Virus record (IMG/VR): IMGVR_UViG_3300049157_000049
Location: 1 to 61,531 of that record
Strand: one strand, 5' to 3'
Length of the DNA: 61,531 nt
Origin: a virus
Shown here: positions 28,811-37,209 of the stretch, in pieces
Layout of the letters: every line of letters starts with the position of its first letter
Numbering within the stretch: position 1 is the stretch's first letter
Made by a program: the position numbers and the translations under genes
Notes under the pieces: model-generated
What the model was told of the DNA's origin: nothing
The model's database searches: none
The model's input: only the letters and a program-made list of their open reading frames with translations

Positions 28811-29234
28811 CGCCTTGACCCGAATACATCACGCTGTGCAGAGATGTAGCTGGGGTTATTGGGTCCCCTACAAAGGCCGCTACGAACGTGGCGTACGCGA
28901 TGGGGTGATTGTCGTCCTCAGCTGGAGCGTAAACACCGAAAAACTCAAGGATCGTGGATGTCGGTTCCAGTCCGGAGCCGGTGCGGCCGGTACATTTGGC
29001 TGCGATGTCCCAGAGCAACGCCGCAAAGCCCTGCTCATACAATTCGAATCTGGCGAATCCACCCACGCGATCCACCGCAAATCGGGAATGGCGAAGATTC
29101 CCGGGGTTGTTGTTGCGGTACGAACGGGACTCAGGGAACCACCCTTCAAATTTTTGGATGGCGAGCGCCATCCTGTAGACGTGAGGGTGATGCTTCGCCA
29201 TATAGAGAATGTAGGTGTAAGATTGGTCGTTCAT
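28803..29234 (-). CDS. Endolysin-type muramidase/transglycosylase-like protein
   Basis: Peptidoglycan-cleaving enzyme by motif: ALAIQKFEGWFPESRSYRNN, then NPGNLR, GGFARFELYEQGFAALLWDI. The (S)xxYRNNNPGNLR block with an upstream glutamate (FEGW) marks a lysozyme-like family common in phage endolysins. 143 residues from MNDQSYTYI, start preceded by AAAGGG. No signal peptide. It lies in an operon of small genes rather than beside the holin candidate, so this genome has two separate cell-wall or polysaccharide hydrolase candidates. Confidence 0.75.
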   Translation of the reverse strand: MNDQSYTYILYMAKHHPHVYRMALAIQKFEGWFPESRSYRNNNPGNLRHSRFAVDRVGGFARFELYEQGFAALLWDIAAKCTGRTGSGLEPTSTILEFFGVYAPAEDDNHPIAYATFVAAFVGDPITPATSLHSVMYSGQGVE

Positions 29235-29365
29235 TGAGCCCTTTCTGGGTTGACAGCTAGGTGTCCCCATCCCCCTCCTAGATGCCGAGGTTTGGAGCCT
29301 CAGCATGCGAGCCGACCCGGGAATCCGTCGCCCCCGGCTCCAACTACCCTCGCCTGTCAGTCTAT

Positions 29366-29400
29366 CAAAAACGCGGGCGCGTAGCCCGGCTACGCGTTGG
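29366..29400 (-). terminator. Intrinsic terminator after the RHH gene
   Basis: Minus strand: CGCGTAGC-CGG-GCTACGCG stem followed by CCCGCG and five T. The left arm includes the stop codon of the 29390 gene. Confidence 0.6.
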
Positions 29401-29563
29401 AGCCGAAGACTTCGCGACGGAAGTAGTGCGACAGGGATATACCTTCCTTTGTCGCGCGCCTGCGGATGGCTTCCATATCCGCCTTCGAAATCTTCAGTTG
29501 AAAGAACTTAGGGCGCCCCCCTTCCACGTCGGGGCGCCGGCCACGTTGCGGTTTCTCTGCCAT
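29390..29563 (-). CDS. Ribbon-helix-helix protein, 57 aa
   Basis: MAEKPQRGRRPDVEGGRPKF, then FQLKISKADMEAIRRRATKE and GISLSHYFRREVF: a strand followed by two helices, the Arc/MetJ/CopG-type DNA-binding fold. AAGGAGA precedes. Likely a dimeric repressor; it may read one of the two promoter operator families here. Confidence 0.7.
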   Translation of the reverse strand: MAEKPQRGRRPDVEGGRPKFFQLKISKADMEAIRRRATKEGISLSHYFRREVFGSNA

Positions 29564-29589
29564 AGATGCGATCTCCTTTCTGAGTATTG

Positions 29590-29973
29590 TCACTCCTCAT
29601 TATCCCCTATCGGTTGTGACGCGTCAAATACGACCTCAGGCGCATAGGGTCGGGTCTTTGCCGCCGAGATGCTCGCGCCGGCTACAGGGGGGTCCTGAAT
29701 CTTTGAAGCTTGAATCGTTTCGATAGGCACGCCGTTGTCGATAAGCGCTTCTTCAGAGAGCCTCCATTTGCTGCCCCGGTCAACCCTCGTGACTTTCCAC
29801 TCATCATAGCTGTAGGACTTGAGGTTGAAAGCGGTGATGATGCTGACGATCTCTTCGGTGACTTCCTTTTTTCGCGCGACCGCTTCAACCTCTTGGGCGC
29901 GCAATCGTTTGTACTCCGCGCAGAGCTCCCGCAGAGTCGGCCCGACCATTTCCTCGATCTCTTCAAATGTCAT
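29590..29973 (-). CDS. Hypothetical protein, 127 aa
   Basis: MTFEEIEEMVGPTLRELCAE begins a coiled helix, followed by SYSYDEWKVTRVDRGSKWRL and ALIDNGVPIETIQASK. Phage proteins with the SY.YDEW.VTR..G...RLS...L...GV form a conserved family of unknown role, often near replication genes. Confidence 0.55.
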   Translation of the reverse strand: MTFEEIEEMVGPTLRELCAEYKRLRAQEVEAVARKKEVTEEIVSIITAFNLKSYSYDEWKVTRVDRGSKWRLSEEALIDNGVPIETIQASKIQDPPVAGASISAAKTRPYAPEVVFDASQPIGDNEE

Positions 29974-29975
29974 TT

Positions 29976-30248
29976 TTATAGCCCCTTTGTCTTGAGCACG
30001 CTCGATACCACGGAACCAACTTTCTTGACGATTTTCTTGTAGCTCCAACTTCCTTTACCAAAATACAAATCTCGCTGCAGCGTGCTCGGGATAAGCTTAG
30101 CGTGTTCGCGGCATGTCGGATACCTTACGGGGATCCGTTTGGTGCAAGTATTCACCACACAAACATGACGTTTCGGCGCACGCTTGAGCGGGTAGTTCTG
30201 CCGGTTGTAGGTATCAACGAAAGCCTGTAGGGCCTTAGCGTTCTTCAT
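29976..30248 (-). CDS. Small basic protein, 90 aa
   Basis: KRHVCVVNTCTKRIPVRYPT and CREHAK give a CxxxxC..C..H cluster; the C-terminus is lysine-rich (SYKKIVKKVGS). Possibly a zinc-binding nucleic-acid protein. Overlaps the upstream gene by 14 bp. Confidence 0.5.
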   Translation of the reverse strand: MKNAKALQAFVDTYNRQNYPLKRAPKRHVCVVNTCTKRIPVRYPTCREHAKLIPSTLQRDLYFGKGSWSYKKIVKKVGSVVSSVLKTKGL

Positions 30249-30555
30249 ACGTCCACCCGCCTTGTTTGCTTATGGCTTCAAAGTCCTCTTTGGTAAAGGG
30301 CGTCTCGTAGTCGGATAGCCAACAGGTAAGTTGGCCTTCCGCATCCGTCGAGATGTGCTCAATTTTCAGCTCCCGAAACGCAAGCGATTCTATTTCTAGC
30401 CCCATACCTACAAATGCAGGCATAGGCAGACTTATGTATTTCGAAAGCCTAACGCTGACAGGCCCCGTGCCAATTTTGGGTTGCTTCCCGAAATACGCCG
30501 AAGAGATTACAAATTTGTATACCACTTTTGTCACCCCCTCAATTTGTACTTCCAT
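30235..30555 (-). CDS. Hypothetical protein, 106 aa
   Basis: MEVQIEGVTKVVYKFVISSA; beta-rich with LSKYISLPMPAFVGMGLEIE. Not recognised. Confidence 0.5.
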   Translation of the reverse strand: MEVQIEGVTKVVYKFVISSAYFGKQPKIGTGPVSVRLSKYISLPMPAFVGMGLEIESLAFRELKIEHISTDAEGQLTCWLSDYETPFTKEDFEAISKQGGWTYEER

Positions 30556-30556
30556 A

Positions 30557-30739
30557 CTATTGTCCTCCTGAGGGTTTAGGCGCAGGTTTCGGACGCGGTC
30601 TAGGTTTCGGCTTCTCCCATGGGGGTTTCTTAGCAGTCATGGGCCTTCGGTCACCAAACGCCACAACCATAGCAATAACAACCACCATCGCAAAAAACAC
30701 CAACCCAGCGACACACACGTGACACGAGAAACTATACAC
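30557..30739 (-). CDS. Small membrane protein with Pro/Lys tail, 60 aa
   Basis: GTG start overlapping the upstream TAG. One membrane helix (GLVFFAMVVVIAMVVAF) then a KPKPRPRPKPAPKP tail, a form seen in small envelope-associated phage proteins. Confidence 0.5.
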   Translation of the reverse strand: MYSFSCHVCVAGLVFFAMVVVIAMVVAFGDRRPMTAKKPPWEKPKPRPRPKPAPKPSGGQ

Positions 30740-31059
30740 TACAAAACCTCCACGTCGTCGATGTTGATGAATGGAAGTGACGCACCAATGCTGAAATAGA
30801 GCGGGGACTTGTGGCCAGCCTCGGCCCCATGAAGGAAAAACACGCCCTTAACACGAAACGTCGCACCGGTGAGTTTGGGCTTTGAGCTGCTTTCTACCTT
30901 GCCGTTGTAGAACTGCGACACAACTTTGATCTCAGCACCTTTAAGCCGTTTGAGTAGCGCATTGACGCGGTTCTCGATGTCTTTGCATTCCTCGCGGATG
31001 TGGTGCGTTTTTTCAGAGATCGGTGCAAACCCTATTACGTTGACAACTTCAGCAGTCAT
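30739..31059 (-). CDS. Hypothetical protein, 106 aa
   Basis: MTAEVVNVIGFAPISEKTHH, a helical centre (IREECKDIENRVNALLKRLK) and a beta end. Directly follows the DNA polymerase gene. Not recognised. Confidence 0.5.
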   Translation of the reverse strand: MTAEVVNVIGFAPISEKTHHIREECKDIENRVNALLKRLKGAEIKVVSQFYNGKVESSSKPKLTGATFRVKGVFFLHGAEAGHKSPLYFSIGASLPFINIDDVEVL

Positions 31060-31071
31060 TATCGTTCTCCT

Positions 31072-33699
31072 CTATTCTTTGATGTCTGCGAGGTTATAGC
31101 CAAAGCCGCTATCAACTTCAACAGGTACTGACAGCGGCACAGCGTTAATCATGAGGTCTTCCATCATGGTTTTTGTGTTGTGTTTCTCATCTGGCGAATC
31201 CGGTGTTTCCACGGTCAGGTCATCATGAATCTGTAGCAACGGAAACACTAACAGAGTGGACGCCGCCACTTCTTCCATGACGAGATTCATGGCGCGTTTG
31301 ATGATCTCTTGCGCGGTTCCTTGGATACGGAAGTTGATTGCGGCACGCTCCGCTTCGAATCTCGTATAGGCGTTCTCCGAGTGGATGCCCGGAAGGATCC
31401 GTTTACGGCCGAGCTGGGTGCGCACGTATCCGTGGCGACGGCAATATTCTTTGGACTCTTCCATGTACACCTTAACACCTGAAACCAGCTTAAGATACTC
31501 CTGTAGAAACTCTTCACATTTTGTGAGTGGCCAGTTCAGTCCTACTTTATTCAATGACAGATAGAGCTTTTTAGCGCCCCCTCCGTACACCGTAAGAAAC
31601 CCAATTGTCTTTGCTGGGAACCTCTGCGAACCTTTATCGACGGCATCAACAGGTATATCCCAGATCATTGCGGCGGTTTTGGAGTGTTGGTCCTCTCCAT
31701 TGCGAAACGTCTCGCACAGAAACGGGTCACCGGAGATGTGAGCGAGCACACGCATCTCAATACCGGAGTAATCTGCGCCGAACATGATGTGGCCGGCACG
31801 GACGATAAACGCTTTCTTGATACGCTTGCCGAGCTCCGTTCGGGCGGGCAACGCGAGCACGTTTGGATCGAATGCAGACAGTCGCCCGGTTATCACGCTT
31901 GTAATGCGGAAATTAGGGTGAAGCGTACCGTTCTTGACGTACTCAGGGATCTTATCCGCATATGTGCTTTTAAGCTTTAGCAGCCCCCGATATTCCAGCG
32001 TTTTGCTTAGAAGCCAGTGCGCAACCTCCCACGATTCGGACTCCTCAGTGTCGAGCTCCAACATGTTAATCAGCGTTTGGATGTTAGGCTCATTCAAGCT
32101 AGGCTGGCCTGAATCCGTTTTCGTCGGGGGCATTGGTATATTACCGAGACCGTCATAGAGAAATTCCGTAAGTTGTTTTGACGAATTTAGGTTCAAGTCT
32201 GTCCCCAGCTTATCCTTAATCTCACCATGGATCCCTAGCATCTTACTCATAAGCTCATCTGACAGCGTCTTGAGCGCCTCCAGATCGGGATAAAGCCCGT
32301 ATTCCTGCATGCGATTGATAAACGTAATGGCACCTAGGTCGTTCTGTATGCTTTTGCCTAGCTTATTACGTCGGATCTCCTCTTCAAGGATCGGCAATAC
32401 CTCATACGTCGCATGTGCGTCTCGGGCGGAGTAGTATATCGCATCTTCGAGCGGGATATCATCGAGAGTCGGCTCGGGCATATCGCCAAACTTTTCAATG
32501 GCGGGCGCTTTATCCGCATGGTCCCATTTCTTCCAACGCTCTCGTAGATCTGCTTTCTTGATTTTGTCTTCCGCGAGATCAGATAGAAGCCTGTCGAGCT
32601 TGCGATTCAATGGCCACGGTTTCTTTGCAACCATCTTCCCGCCTTTGAACTCGGTACGCGGCGGAGTCGGTCCCCAGTCGTAATCCGCTATCTCCATTAT
32701 ATACTTGAACGCAAGGCTTGCGGACGGCTTAGCAATCATGTCTCTGTAGGATTTCATCTTCATGCCGCAATGGCGCATGGCGAGGGGCTTCAAGCCCTGC
32801 GGCTCTACTTGTAATTGGTATGACAATACCTGGCTATCCGTAAACTGCATACGTTCCACACAGAGAACTCCAAGAACCTTAAGCATACGAATATCGTATA
32901 GCGCATTATGGTAAATTATCCGGGGGCGATTCCGATTAAGCGCGTCGTCGAACGCTTTTATCAAACGGGCGCCATTGGGTCCATGCAGTCGAATGACGTA
33001 AGCAACGCCAGATTCAGAGCAAAAACTCAGCCCCCAAGGGTTGTAAGGCGTCCCTTCAGTATCGACAGCAACCGATCCCTTCAGCTTGCGTCTAAGAAGC
33101 TTCACGGCAACTGGTACAGACATCTTGTTGATATCAATGTATTTGGGAGATGGGTGTTTGTCTCGAATCCTCTTAAGCGGGAGCTCCCCCCTTAGGTAGC
33201 GGCCTAATTGTCTATAGTCGTACTCGATGAAAGGCTGTAGATCGTGGTTATGCATCCCTCCGGCTGGGTGGTAGAGCGGTACAACCCACCCTTGATAGCC
33301 AGTGGCCTTTGAGCGCGCCCATTGGGCTTTCCCATGGACCACATCCATCGAACACCGGGGGCCTAAAAAGAACCGCGCGGAAAACGCTCCAACCGCACCG
33401 ATGATGCCCGGGTTTACCTCCTCAATCTCCGCGCTCAGCTTGCTTACGTCTCGGGAGATCTCCCAAGGTAGGGGATCCGGGTCGCCTTCTTTGTAGTCTT
33501 TAACCAGGTTGGTTTTGTAGTACGAGTATTTCCGTATCCCTGCCGCTGCCATGTAGCGATCTTGCTCGCGGCCAGATGCGCCCACAAATGGAAGCCCAAG
33601 CTCGGCTTCCGTCTTGCCAGGGCGCTCTCCGACAACCATTAGCTCCGCAGGGACGGGGCCATCCCCGGGCACCCAGATCTGCTTAGGCTTACGATTCAT
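31072..33699 (-). CDS. Family A DNA polymerase with N-terminal UDG-like domain
   Basis: Replicative polymerase. Three parts: residues about 8-180 resemble a family 4/5-type uracil-DNA glycosylase (ELMVVGERPGKTEAELGLPF, VGASGREQDR, LYHPAGGMHN); about 205-430 is a DnaQ-like 3'-5' exonuclease (VAVDTEGTPYNPWGLSF, then NALYDIRMLK and a late YSARDAHATYEV); about 450-875 is the PolA core with motif A DYSGIEMRVLAHISGD, motif B RFPAKTIGFLTVYGGG and motif C LLQIHDDLTVE. Motif C reads HDD rather than the common HDE. There is no 5'-3' exonuclease. It lies downstream of the ERCC4 and Sak4-like genes in one transcript. Confidence 0.92.
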   Translation of the reverse strand: MNRKPKQIWVPGDGPVPAELMVVGERPGKTEAELGLPFVGASGREQDRYMAAAGIRKYSYYKTNLVKDYKEGDPDPLPWEISRDVSKLSAEIEEVNPGIIGAVGAFSARFFLGPRCSMDVVHGKAQWARSKATGYQGWVVPLYHPAGGMHNHDLQPFIEYDYRQLGRYLRGELPLKRIRDKHPSPKYIDINKMSVPVAVKLLRRKLKGSVAVDTEGTPYNPWGLSFCSESGVAYVIRLHGPNGARLIKAFDDALNRNRPRIIYHNALYDIRMLKVLGVLCVERMQFTDSQVLSYQLQVEPQGLKPLAMRHCGMKMKSYRDMIAKPSASLAFKYIMEIADYDWGPTPPRTEFKGGKMVAKKPWPLNRKLDRLLSDLAEDKIKKADLRERWKKWDHADKAPAIEKFGDMPEPTLDDIPLEDAIYYSARDAHATYEVLPILEEEIRRNKLGKSIQNDLGAITFINRMQEYGLYPDLEALKTLSDELMSKMLGIHGEIKDKLGTDLNLNSSKQLTEFLYDGLGNIPMPPTKTDSGQPSLNEPNIQTLINMLELDTEESESWEVAHWLLSKTLEYRGLLKLKSTYADKIPEYVKNGTLHPNFRITSVITGRLSAFDPNVLALPARTELGKRIKKAFIVRAGHIMFGADYSGIEMRVLAHISGDPFLCETFRNGEDQHSKTAAMIWDIPVDAVDKGSQRFPAKTIGFLTVYGGGAKKLYLSLNKVGLNWPLTKCEEFLQEYLKLVSGVKVYMEESKEYCRRHGYVRTQLGRKRILPGIHSENAYTRFEAERAAINFRIQGTAQEIIKRAMNLVMEEVAASTLLVFPLLQIHDDLTVETPDSPDEKHNTKTMMEDLMINAVPLSVPVEVDSGFGYNLADIKE

Positions 33700-34090
33700 T
33701 CCGTTTTCGCACTACCATTGTCAACGTCTTATACTCACCGCGACCGACATGAGAGAGCTCAATCTGCACGATATCATCGTAATCTAGGTTAAGGTATTGC
33801 GCGGCTTCGTCCGGAATTGCAATAGCCTTAGGGTTTGAGCCTTCCCGCCCGTGGTCTAGAAGGCGCTTACCTTCCGTAACGAACCCCAATACCAATTTTA
33901 CACAGTCTGTGCAACGGTAGGCGCCGCCTATAAGGCTCCATCCTTCTGGAGGTTCGGGGCGCCTATCGTCATGGGCTAACTGATACAGTACAGATTCGTG
34001 CAAACCTGAGTAGGCAATTCCTGGTAAATCTACCGCGTTCGGGCAGAAATCGCATTCGATCGATGCTCTTGTTGTTATCTTAATCGCCAT
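33689..34090 (-). CDS. Zinc-binding protein with AbrB-like end, 133 aa
   Basis: The N-terminal half has CDFC and CTDC pairs (zinc ribbon); the C-terminal half, PKAIAIPDEAAQYLNLDYDD then IVQIELSHV, looks like a looped-hinge AbrB/SpoVT-type unit. Overlaps polymerase and nuclease genes. Possibly a DNA-binding accessory factor. Confidence 0.55.
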   Translation of the reverse strand: MAIKITTRASIECDFCPNAVDLPGIAYSGLHESVLYQLAHDDRRPEPPEGWSLIGGAYRCTDCVKLVLGFVTEGKRLLDHGREGSNPKAIAIPDEAAQYLNLDYDDIVQIELSHVGRGEYKTLTMVVRKRNES

Positions 34091-34811
34091 TGTTTGAGCC
34101 CCTCACTCCCAGCTCTTTCATAATCCGTTCCGCTTTTTTAGCGCCGATGCCGTTTATCTTCACCCAGTCTTCTACCTGAGCATCGACCATCGCCTTGACA
34201 GTAGAGAATCTCTCAGCAATACGTAATGACAGCTCCCACCCAACGTTCGTTAATTGCGAAGCGAAATACTGTGTCTTAGACACATTACCAATCTCTGTCC
34301 CCGACGCTAAACTACAGATAGCCCCACTCTTGTTAAAGACCTTGTAGCTTTTGTGTTTCGCCCAGTCTTTTTGCCACCATTGATATAGCTCAATCAATAG
34401 CATGATCGAATCCCGTTTATCCACCGCCTGCAACAGCCTAACAGGCGCTTGATGTGTGATGGAGAGTAGCCAACCGCGAAAGTCCGCGAGCGTTGTCACG
34501 CCCATTGGCACCTTTGGCGACTTGATATATCCACGGTTGTCCTCCCTTGGCATCCCGATTAAGAGTAGATAGCTGACATCGAAGGTTTCGATCATTCCGG
34601 GAATCTGATGGCACGCAAGCCGCCCGTTCTTCATGCAACTCAGCGCGTCCGACATGGTTTTGATTTCCACACCGATTGAGAGCTGGCCTTTTGGCCCCTT
34701 GCCGAAGAACGCCACGTCCCCGAAGTCGAGCTGCGTGAGCTCCACACCAAGTCGCCTAGGCATCGCGTCCTTTAGGTGCTTTGAGCCGATACGGTTGTCC
34801 ACTAAGATCAT
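34080..34811 (-). CDS. ERCC4/XPF-family nuclease with HhH
   Basis: Structure-specific endonuclease. MILVDNRIGSKHLKDAMPRR and LTQLDFGDVAFFG supply the first acidic residues, and IGVEIKTMSDALSCMKNGRL the VExK...D motif of the ERCC4 active site. The C-terminus (VEDWVKINGIGAKKAERIMK) is a helix-hairpin-helix for DNA binding. Overlaps neighbours on both sides. Role inferred: trimming branched replication or recombination intermediates. Confidence 0.85.
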   Translation of the reverse strand: MILVDNRIGSKHLKDAMPRRLGVELTQLDFGDVAFFGKGPKGQLSIGVEIKTMSDALSCMKNGRLACHQIPGMIETFDVSYLLLIGMPREDNRGYIKSPKVPMGVTTLADFRGWLLSITHQAPVRLLQAVDKRDSIMLLIELYQWWQKDWAKHKSYKVFNKSGAICSLASGTEIGNVSKTQYFASQLTNVGWELSLRIAERFSTVKAMVDAQVEDWVKINGIGAKKAERIMKELGVRGSNNGD

Positions 34812-35131
34812 GGTTTCTGCTCAAAGCGGGATTCGCTCTCCTCAACCATCCCGCGAAGCAAATACAGATAGTTGATGAGATCGTTGATTCTCCCTTCGAT
34901 TGGTTCTGACGCTACTTTACCGCTTCGAACGAAGTGGCGGATTGATGACCAATGCTTTTGCGCGAACACGTACCAGACATGTCGGGGCTCAATACCGCAG
35001 TCCTCACTTGTTCTTTTGAAATTACGTAACGCGTCGTCATCGCCCGCGTATTCCATACCCTTTGTGTCACGGAGCTCAGAACAAGCCTGCTGTACTTCAG
35101 TCACGAGATTTTCGAAGTCTTCACGCCTCAT
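34808..35131 (-). CDS. Nucleotide modification associated domain 1 (DUF1599-like)
   Basis: Pattern TKGMEYAGDDDALRNFKRTS, then WYVFAQKHWSSIRHFVRSGK and IEGRINDLINYLYLLRGMVE matches the small all-alpha DUF1599/NMAD1 family seen in phages with modified DNA and in some nucleotide-processing operons. Start MRREDFENLV chosen. Overlaps the Sak4-like gene. Confidence 0.7.
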   Translation of the reverse strand: MRREDFENLVTEVQQACSELRDTKGMEYAGDDDALRNFKRTSEDCGIEPRHVWYVFAQKHWSSIRHFVRSGKVASEPIEGRINDLINYLYLLRGMVEESESRFEQKP

Positions 35132-35936
35132 CTTCCCAAACCTCCACACCCCATTCATCTAAATCAGCGTCGGGGAACAGATATTCAACCAATTCTGCAA
35201 AGCACATCGCGGGCTGTAGTGTCTGGTTAAGATCCACATTTGGCCGGCATTTGTTGAAGTAGTACATAAATTCCGCGTCCCCCCCGTCTCCCTTTACAAT
35301 GCGAGCTGTAATGTCAACTTGAGTGTGATAGAGAATAATATCTTTCTGCCCGTCGAATTCCTTCTTTCCTGTATTTTTGTCATTTACCCATTTGTCCTTC
35401 ATCCTGTGAAGCGTAATAAAATTCATATTCTCACAGCGCTTCACCCGTGCTATGAGAGCGTTGTATTCCATTTTGAGTTTTGTGTACCACAGTGGCGGCG
35501 CTTTTTCAATTCGGGTTGTCCGAGCGAAACGCAAAAACCGATAGAAATCGCTTGCGGTGTCCCATACTAAAGTCCTCGGCGGGTCATCTTGATCCATCAA
35601 CTTAAAACAATCGGATTTCCAATCGGACACGCAGTCGGCGCACTCTTCAACAACTTCTTCGATCTCTTTCTCGGAAACATCCTTGTAATGCATTGTGGTT
35701 TCTTCGATTCGGGGAGGGTCGTACTCTTTGAGCCAAATCTCTTTACCACGTTCGGCAAACTTTTCAACCATGCTATCGCTTCCCAAGTCGAGGGATTGCA
35801 CCAAAATAGGATCAGGGGCGGTAAACGCAAAATGGTTTTTGCCGCTTCCTTGCTGGCCGGTGATGTTGATCATCAATTTAGGTTTAGGCACAGAATTCGC
35901 CCTTTCAAACCCGAGCTTTTTGTATTTACTCGTCAT
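35121..35936 (-). CDS. Sak4-like RecA-fold ATPase
   Basis: Walker A at about residues 26-36 (ITGQQGSGKNHFAF) and Walker B RTLVWDTASDFYRF (about 119-132), then HRMKDKWVNDKNTGK. Sak4-type single-strand annealing/recombination ATPases have this size and form and sit beside a PD-(D/E)XK nuclease, as here. Also compatible with a general AAA_24 family ATPase. Confidence 0.75.
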   Translation of the reverse strand: MTSKYKKLGFERANSVPKPKLMINITGQQGSGKNHFAFTAPDPILVQSLDLGSDSMVEKFAERGKEIWLKEYDPPRIEETTMHYKDVSEKEIEEVVEECADCVSDWKSDCFKLMDQDDPPRTLVWDTASDFYRFLRFARTTRIEKAPPLWYTKLKMEYNALIARVKRCENMNFITLHRMKDKWVNDKNTGKKEFDGQKDIILYHTQVDITARIVKGDGGDAEFMYYFNKCRPNVDLNQTLQPAMCFAELVEYLFPDADLDEWGVEVWEDEA

Positions 35937-35954
35937 CGGTGTAGTCCTTTGCTG

Positions 35955-36551
35955 TTAGACCCATCCCTGGTTTTTGGCGTGAGCTTTAAGCACTTCAAAA
36001 TTCTGCGACAGCTCTTCGTCTGTGAACGTCAGGTCATACATACGCCAACTGTATTTCGTCCTATCACTATCGAAAAATTGGTAACGACCGTTGACGTAGA
36101 AAACCCTGAATCGAACCGTGTGAAGGCCTAGCATATGTAAGTACGCTTTGGATTGGAGCATCCAATGGTGGTAAGACGGGTCAGTAATGTGTTTTTTGGC
36201 GGATTTCCACGTCGCTTTGTACTCCTCGATGATCGGTACGCCTGGATCTGCCGGTACCGGCGGGTCAGGGGCAAGGTTAATCCCATCCGGTGTGCCGTAG
36301 ATTCCGTCCTTTTCTACCTCTCCGGGATGTGGCACAACGTTGTCATGGTTAAATAGATAATGCCCGAGCCACTTTTCCATCGCTAGGCCAAAGAGGATCA
36401 TCTCGCGTGCGTCTTGGATATTGCCGCCGTATTTCTTGGGGTCTTTTTTGACGAGAATATCTGATGTAATGTCAGAGACATGAAGCCCTTTGGAACGCGT
36501 TGGGTCATTGAGGAGTTGCGGGCCTAAGAATTTGTGCTCGGTTATTTTCAT
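35955..36551 (-). CDS. PD-(D/E)XK (Cas4/RecB-like) nuclease
   Basis: GIYGTPDGINLAP supplies the active-site Asp and IIEEYKATWKSAKK the E-x-K motif; upstream LHVSDITSDILVKK and later HHWMLQSKAYLHMLGLHTVR (the QxxxY element) complete the fold. Likely the exonuclease partner of the Sak4-like protein. Confidence 0.8.
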   Translation of the reverse strand: MKITEHKFLGPQLLNDPTRSKGLHVSDITSDILVKKDPKKYGGNIQDAREMILFGLAMEKWLGHYLFNHDNVVPHPGEVEKDGIYGTPDGINLAPDPPVPADPGVPIIEEYKATWKSAKKHITDPSYHHWMLQSKAYLHMLGLHTVRFRVFYVNGRYQFFDSDRTKYSWRMYDLTFTDEELSQNFEVLKAHAKNQGWV

Positions 36552-37153
36552 TATAGAATTCCTAGAACCATAAGTCGCAGTACTAAGTGTGCAGGGTCTT
36601 TAACGCGCTCGATCGGACATTTAAGGGGGACTCGATTCCAACTCTGATCCATACAAAACATCCTAGGTTTATAGACATCCTCTGGCCACTGCTCGGATAT
36701 CTGATTCAACGTTTGTGCGTGGTCTTCGACGATCGCTGCGTAGAACGGAAACGGCACCCGTTTATTAATCCGTGACGTGCACGCTTGGATAAACCATGTC
36801 GCTTTTTCCGCCGGGCTACCAAAGCTTTTAATCGCAACAGTTTTGTCAAAAACACTTGAAGCCTTCATGTGGGGAGTCACCCATTTGTAATCCCCTCGCG
36901 CCGTCGCTATGGTGATGTGCGCCCGTCTTGTGAGCACCTGCATGGTCTGCTTGGCGTAGGGGTAAAACTGTGGAACCATATCGCGGAAAATAACATGAAA
37001 TGTTTTGAGGACTTCTTCGGAGGATAGGCCATACTCTGCAGCTAGATTATACTGCGTAGGCGGAGCGCAAAGATCGTGTAACTGTAAAAACGGTGTAACT
37101 AGATCAACAAACACCCCATCAAGGTCACATACAATATTAGGTTTCTTTGCCAT
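36551..37153 (-). CDS. HAD-type 5'(3')-deoxyribonucleotidase
   Basis: IVCDLDGVFVDLVTPFLQ is HAD motif I (DxDGV), ITIATARGDYKW motif II, a Lys in VAIKSF motif III and AAIVEDHAQTLNQIS motif IV. Dephosphorylates deoxynucleoside monophosphates. Fits a role in dNTP pool control with MazG and ThyX. Confidence 0.8.
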   Translation of the reverse strand: MAKKPNIVCDLDGVFVDLVTPFLQLHDLCAPPTQYNLAAEYGLSSEEVLKTFHVIFRDMVPQFYPYAKQTMQVLTRRAHITIATARGDYKWVTPHMKASSVFDKTVAIKSFGSPAEKATWFIQACTSRINKRVPFPFYAAIVEDHAQTLNQISEQWPEDVYKPRMFCMDQSWNRVPLKCPIERVKDPAHLVLRLMVLGIL

Positions 37154-37209
37154 TACTGCCCCCTCAGCTCCGGGGTGCCAGGGCTATCCCTGGCACCCTG
37201 ATCCGTACG

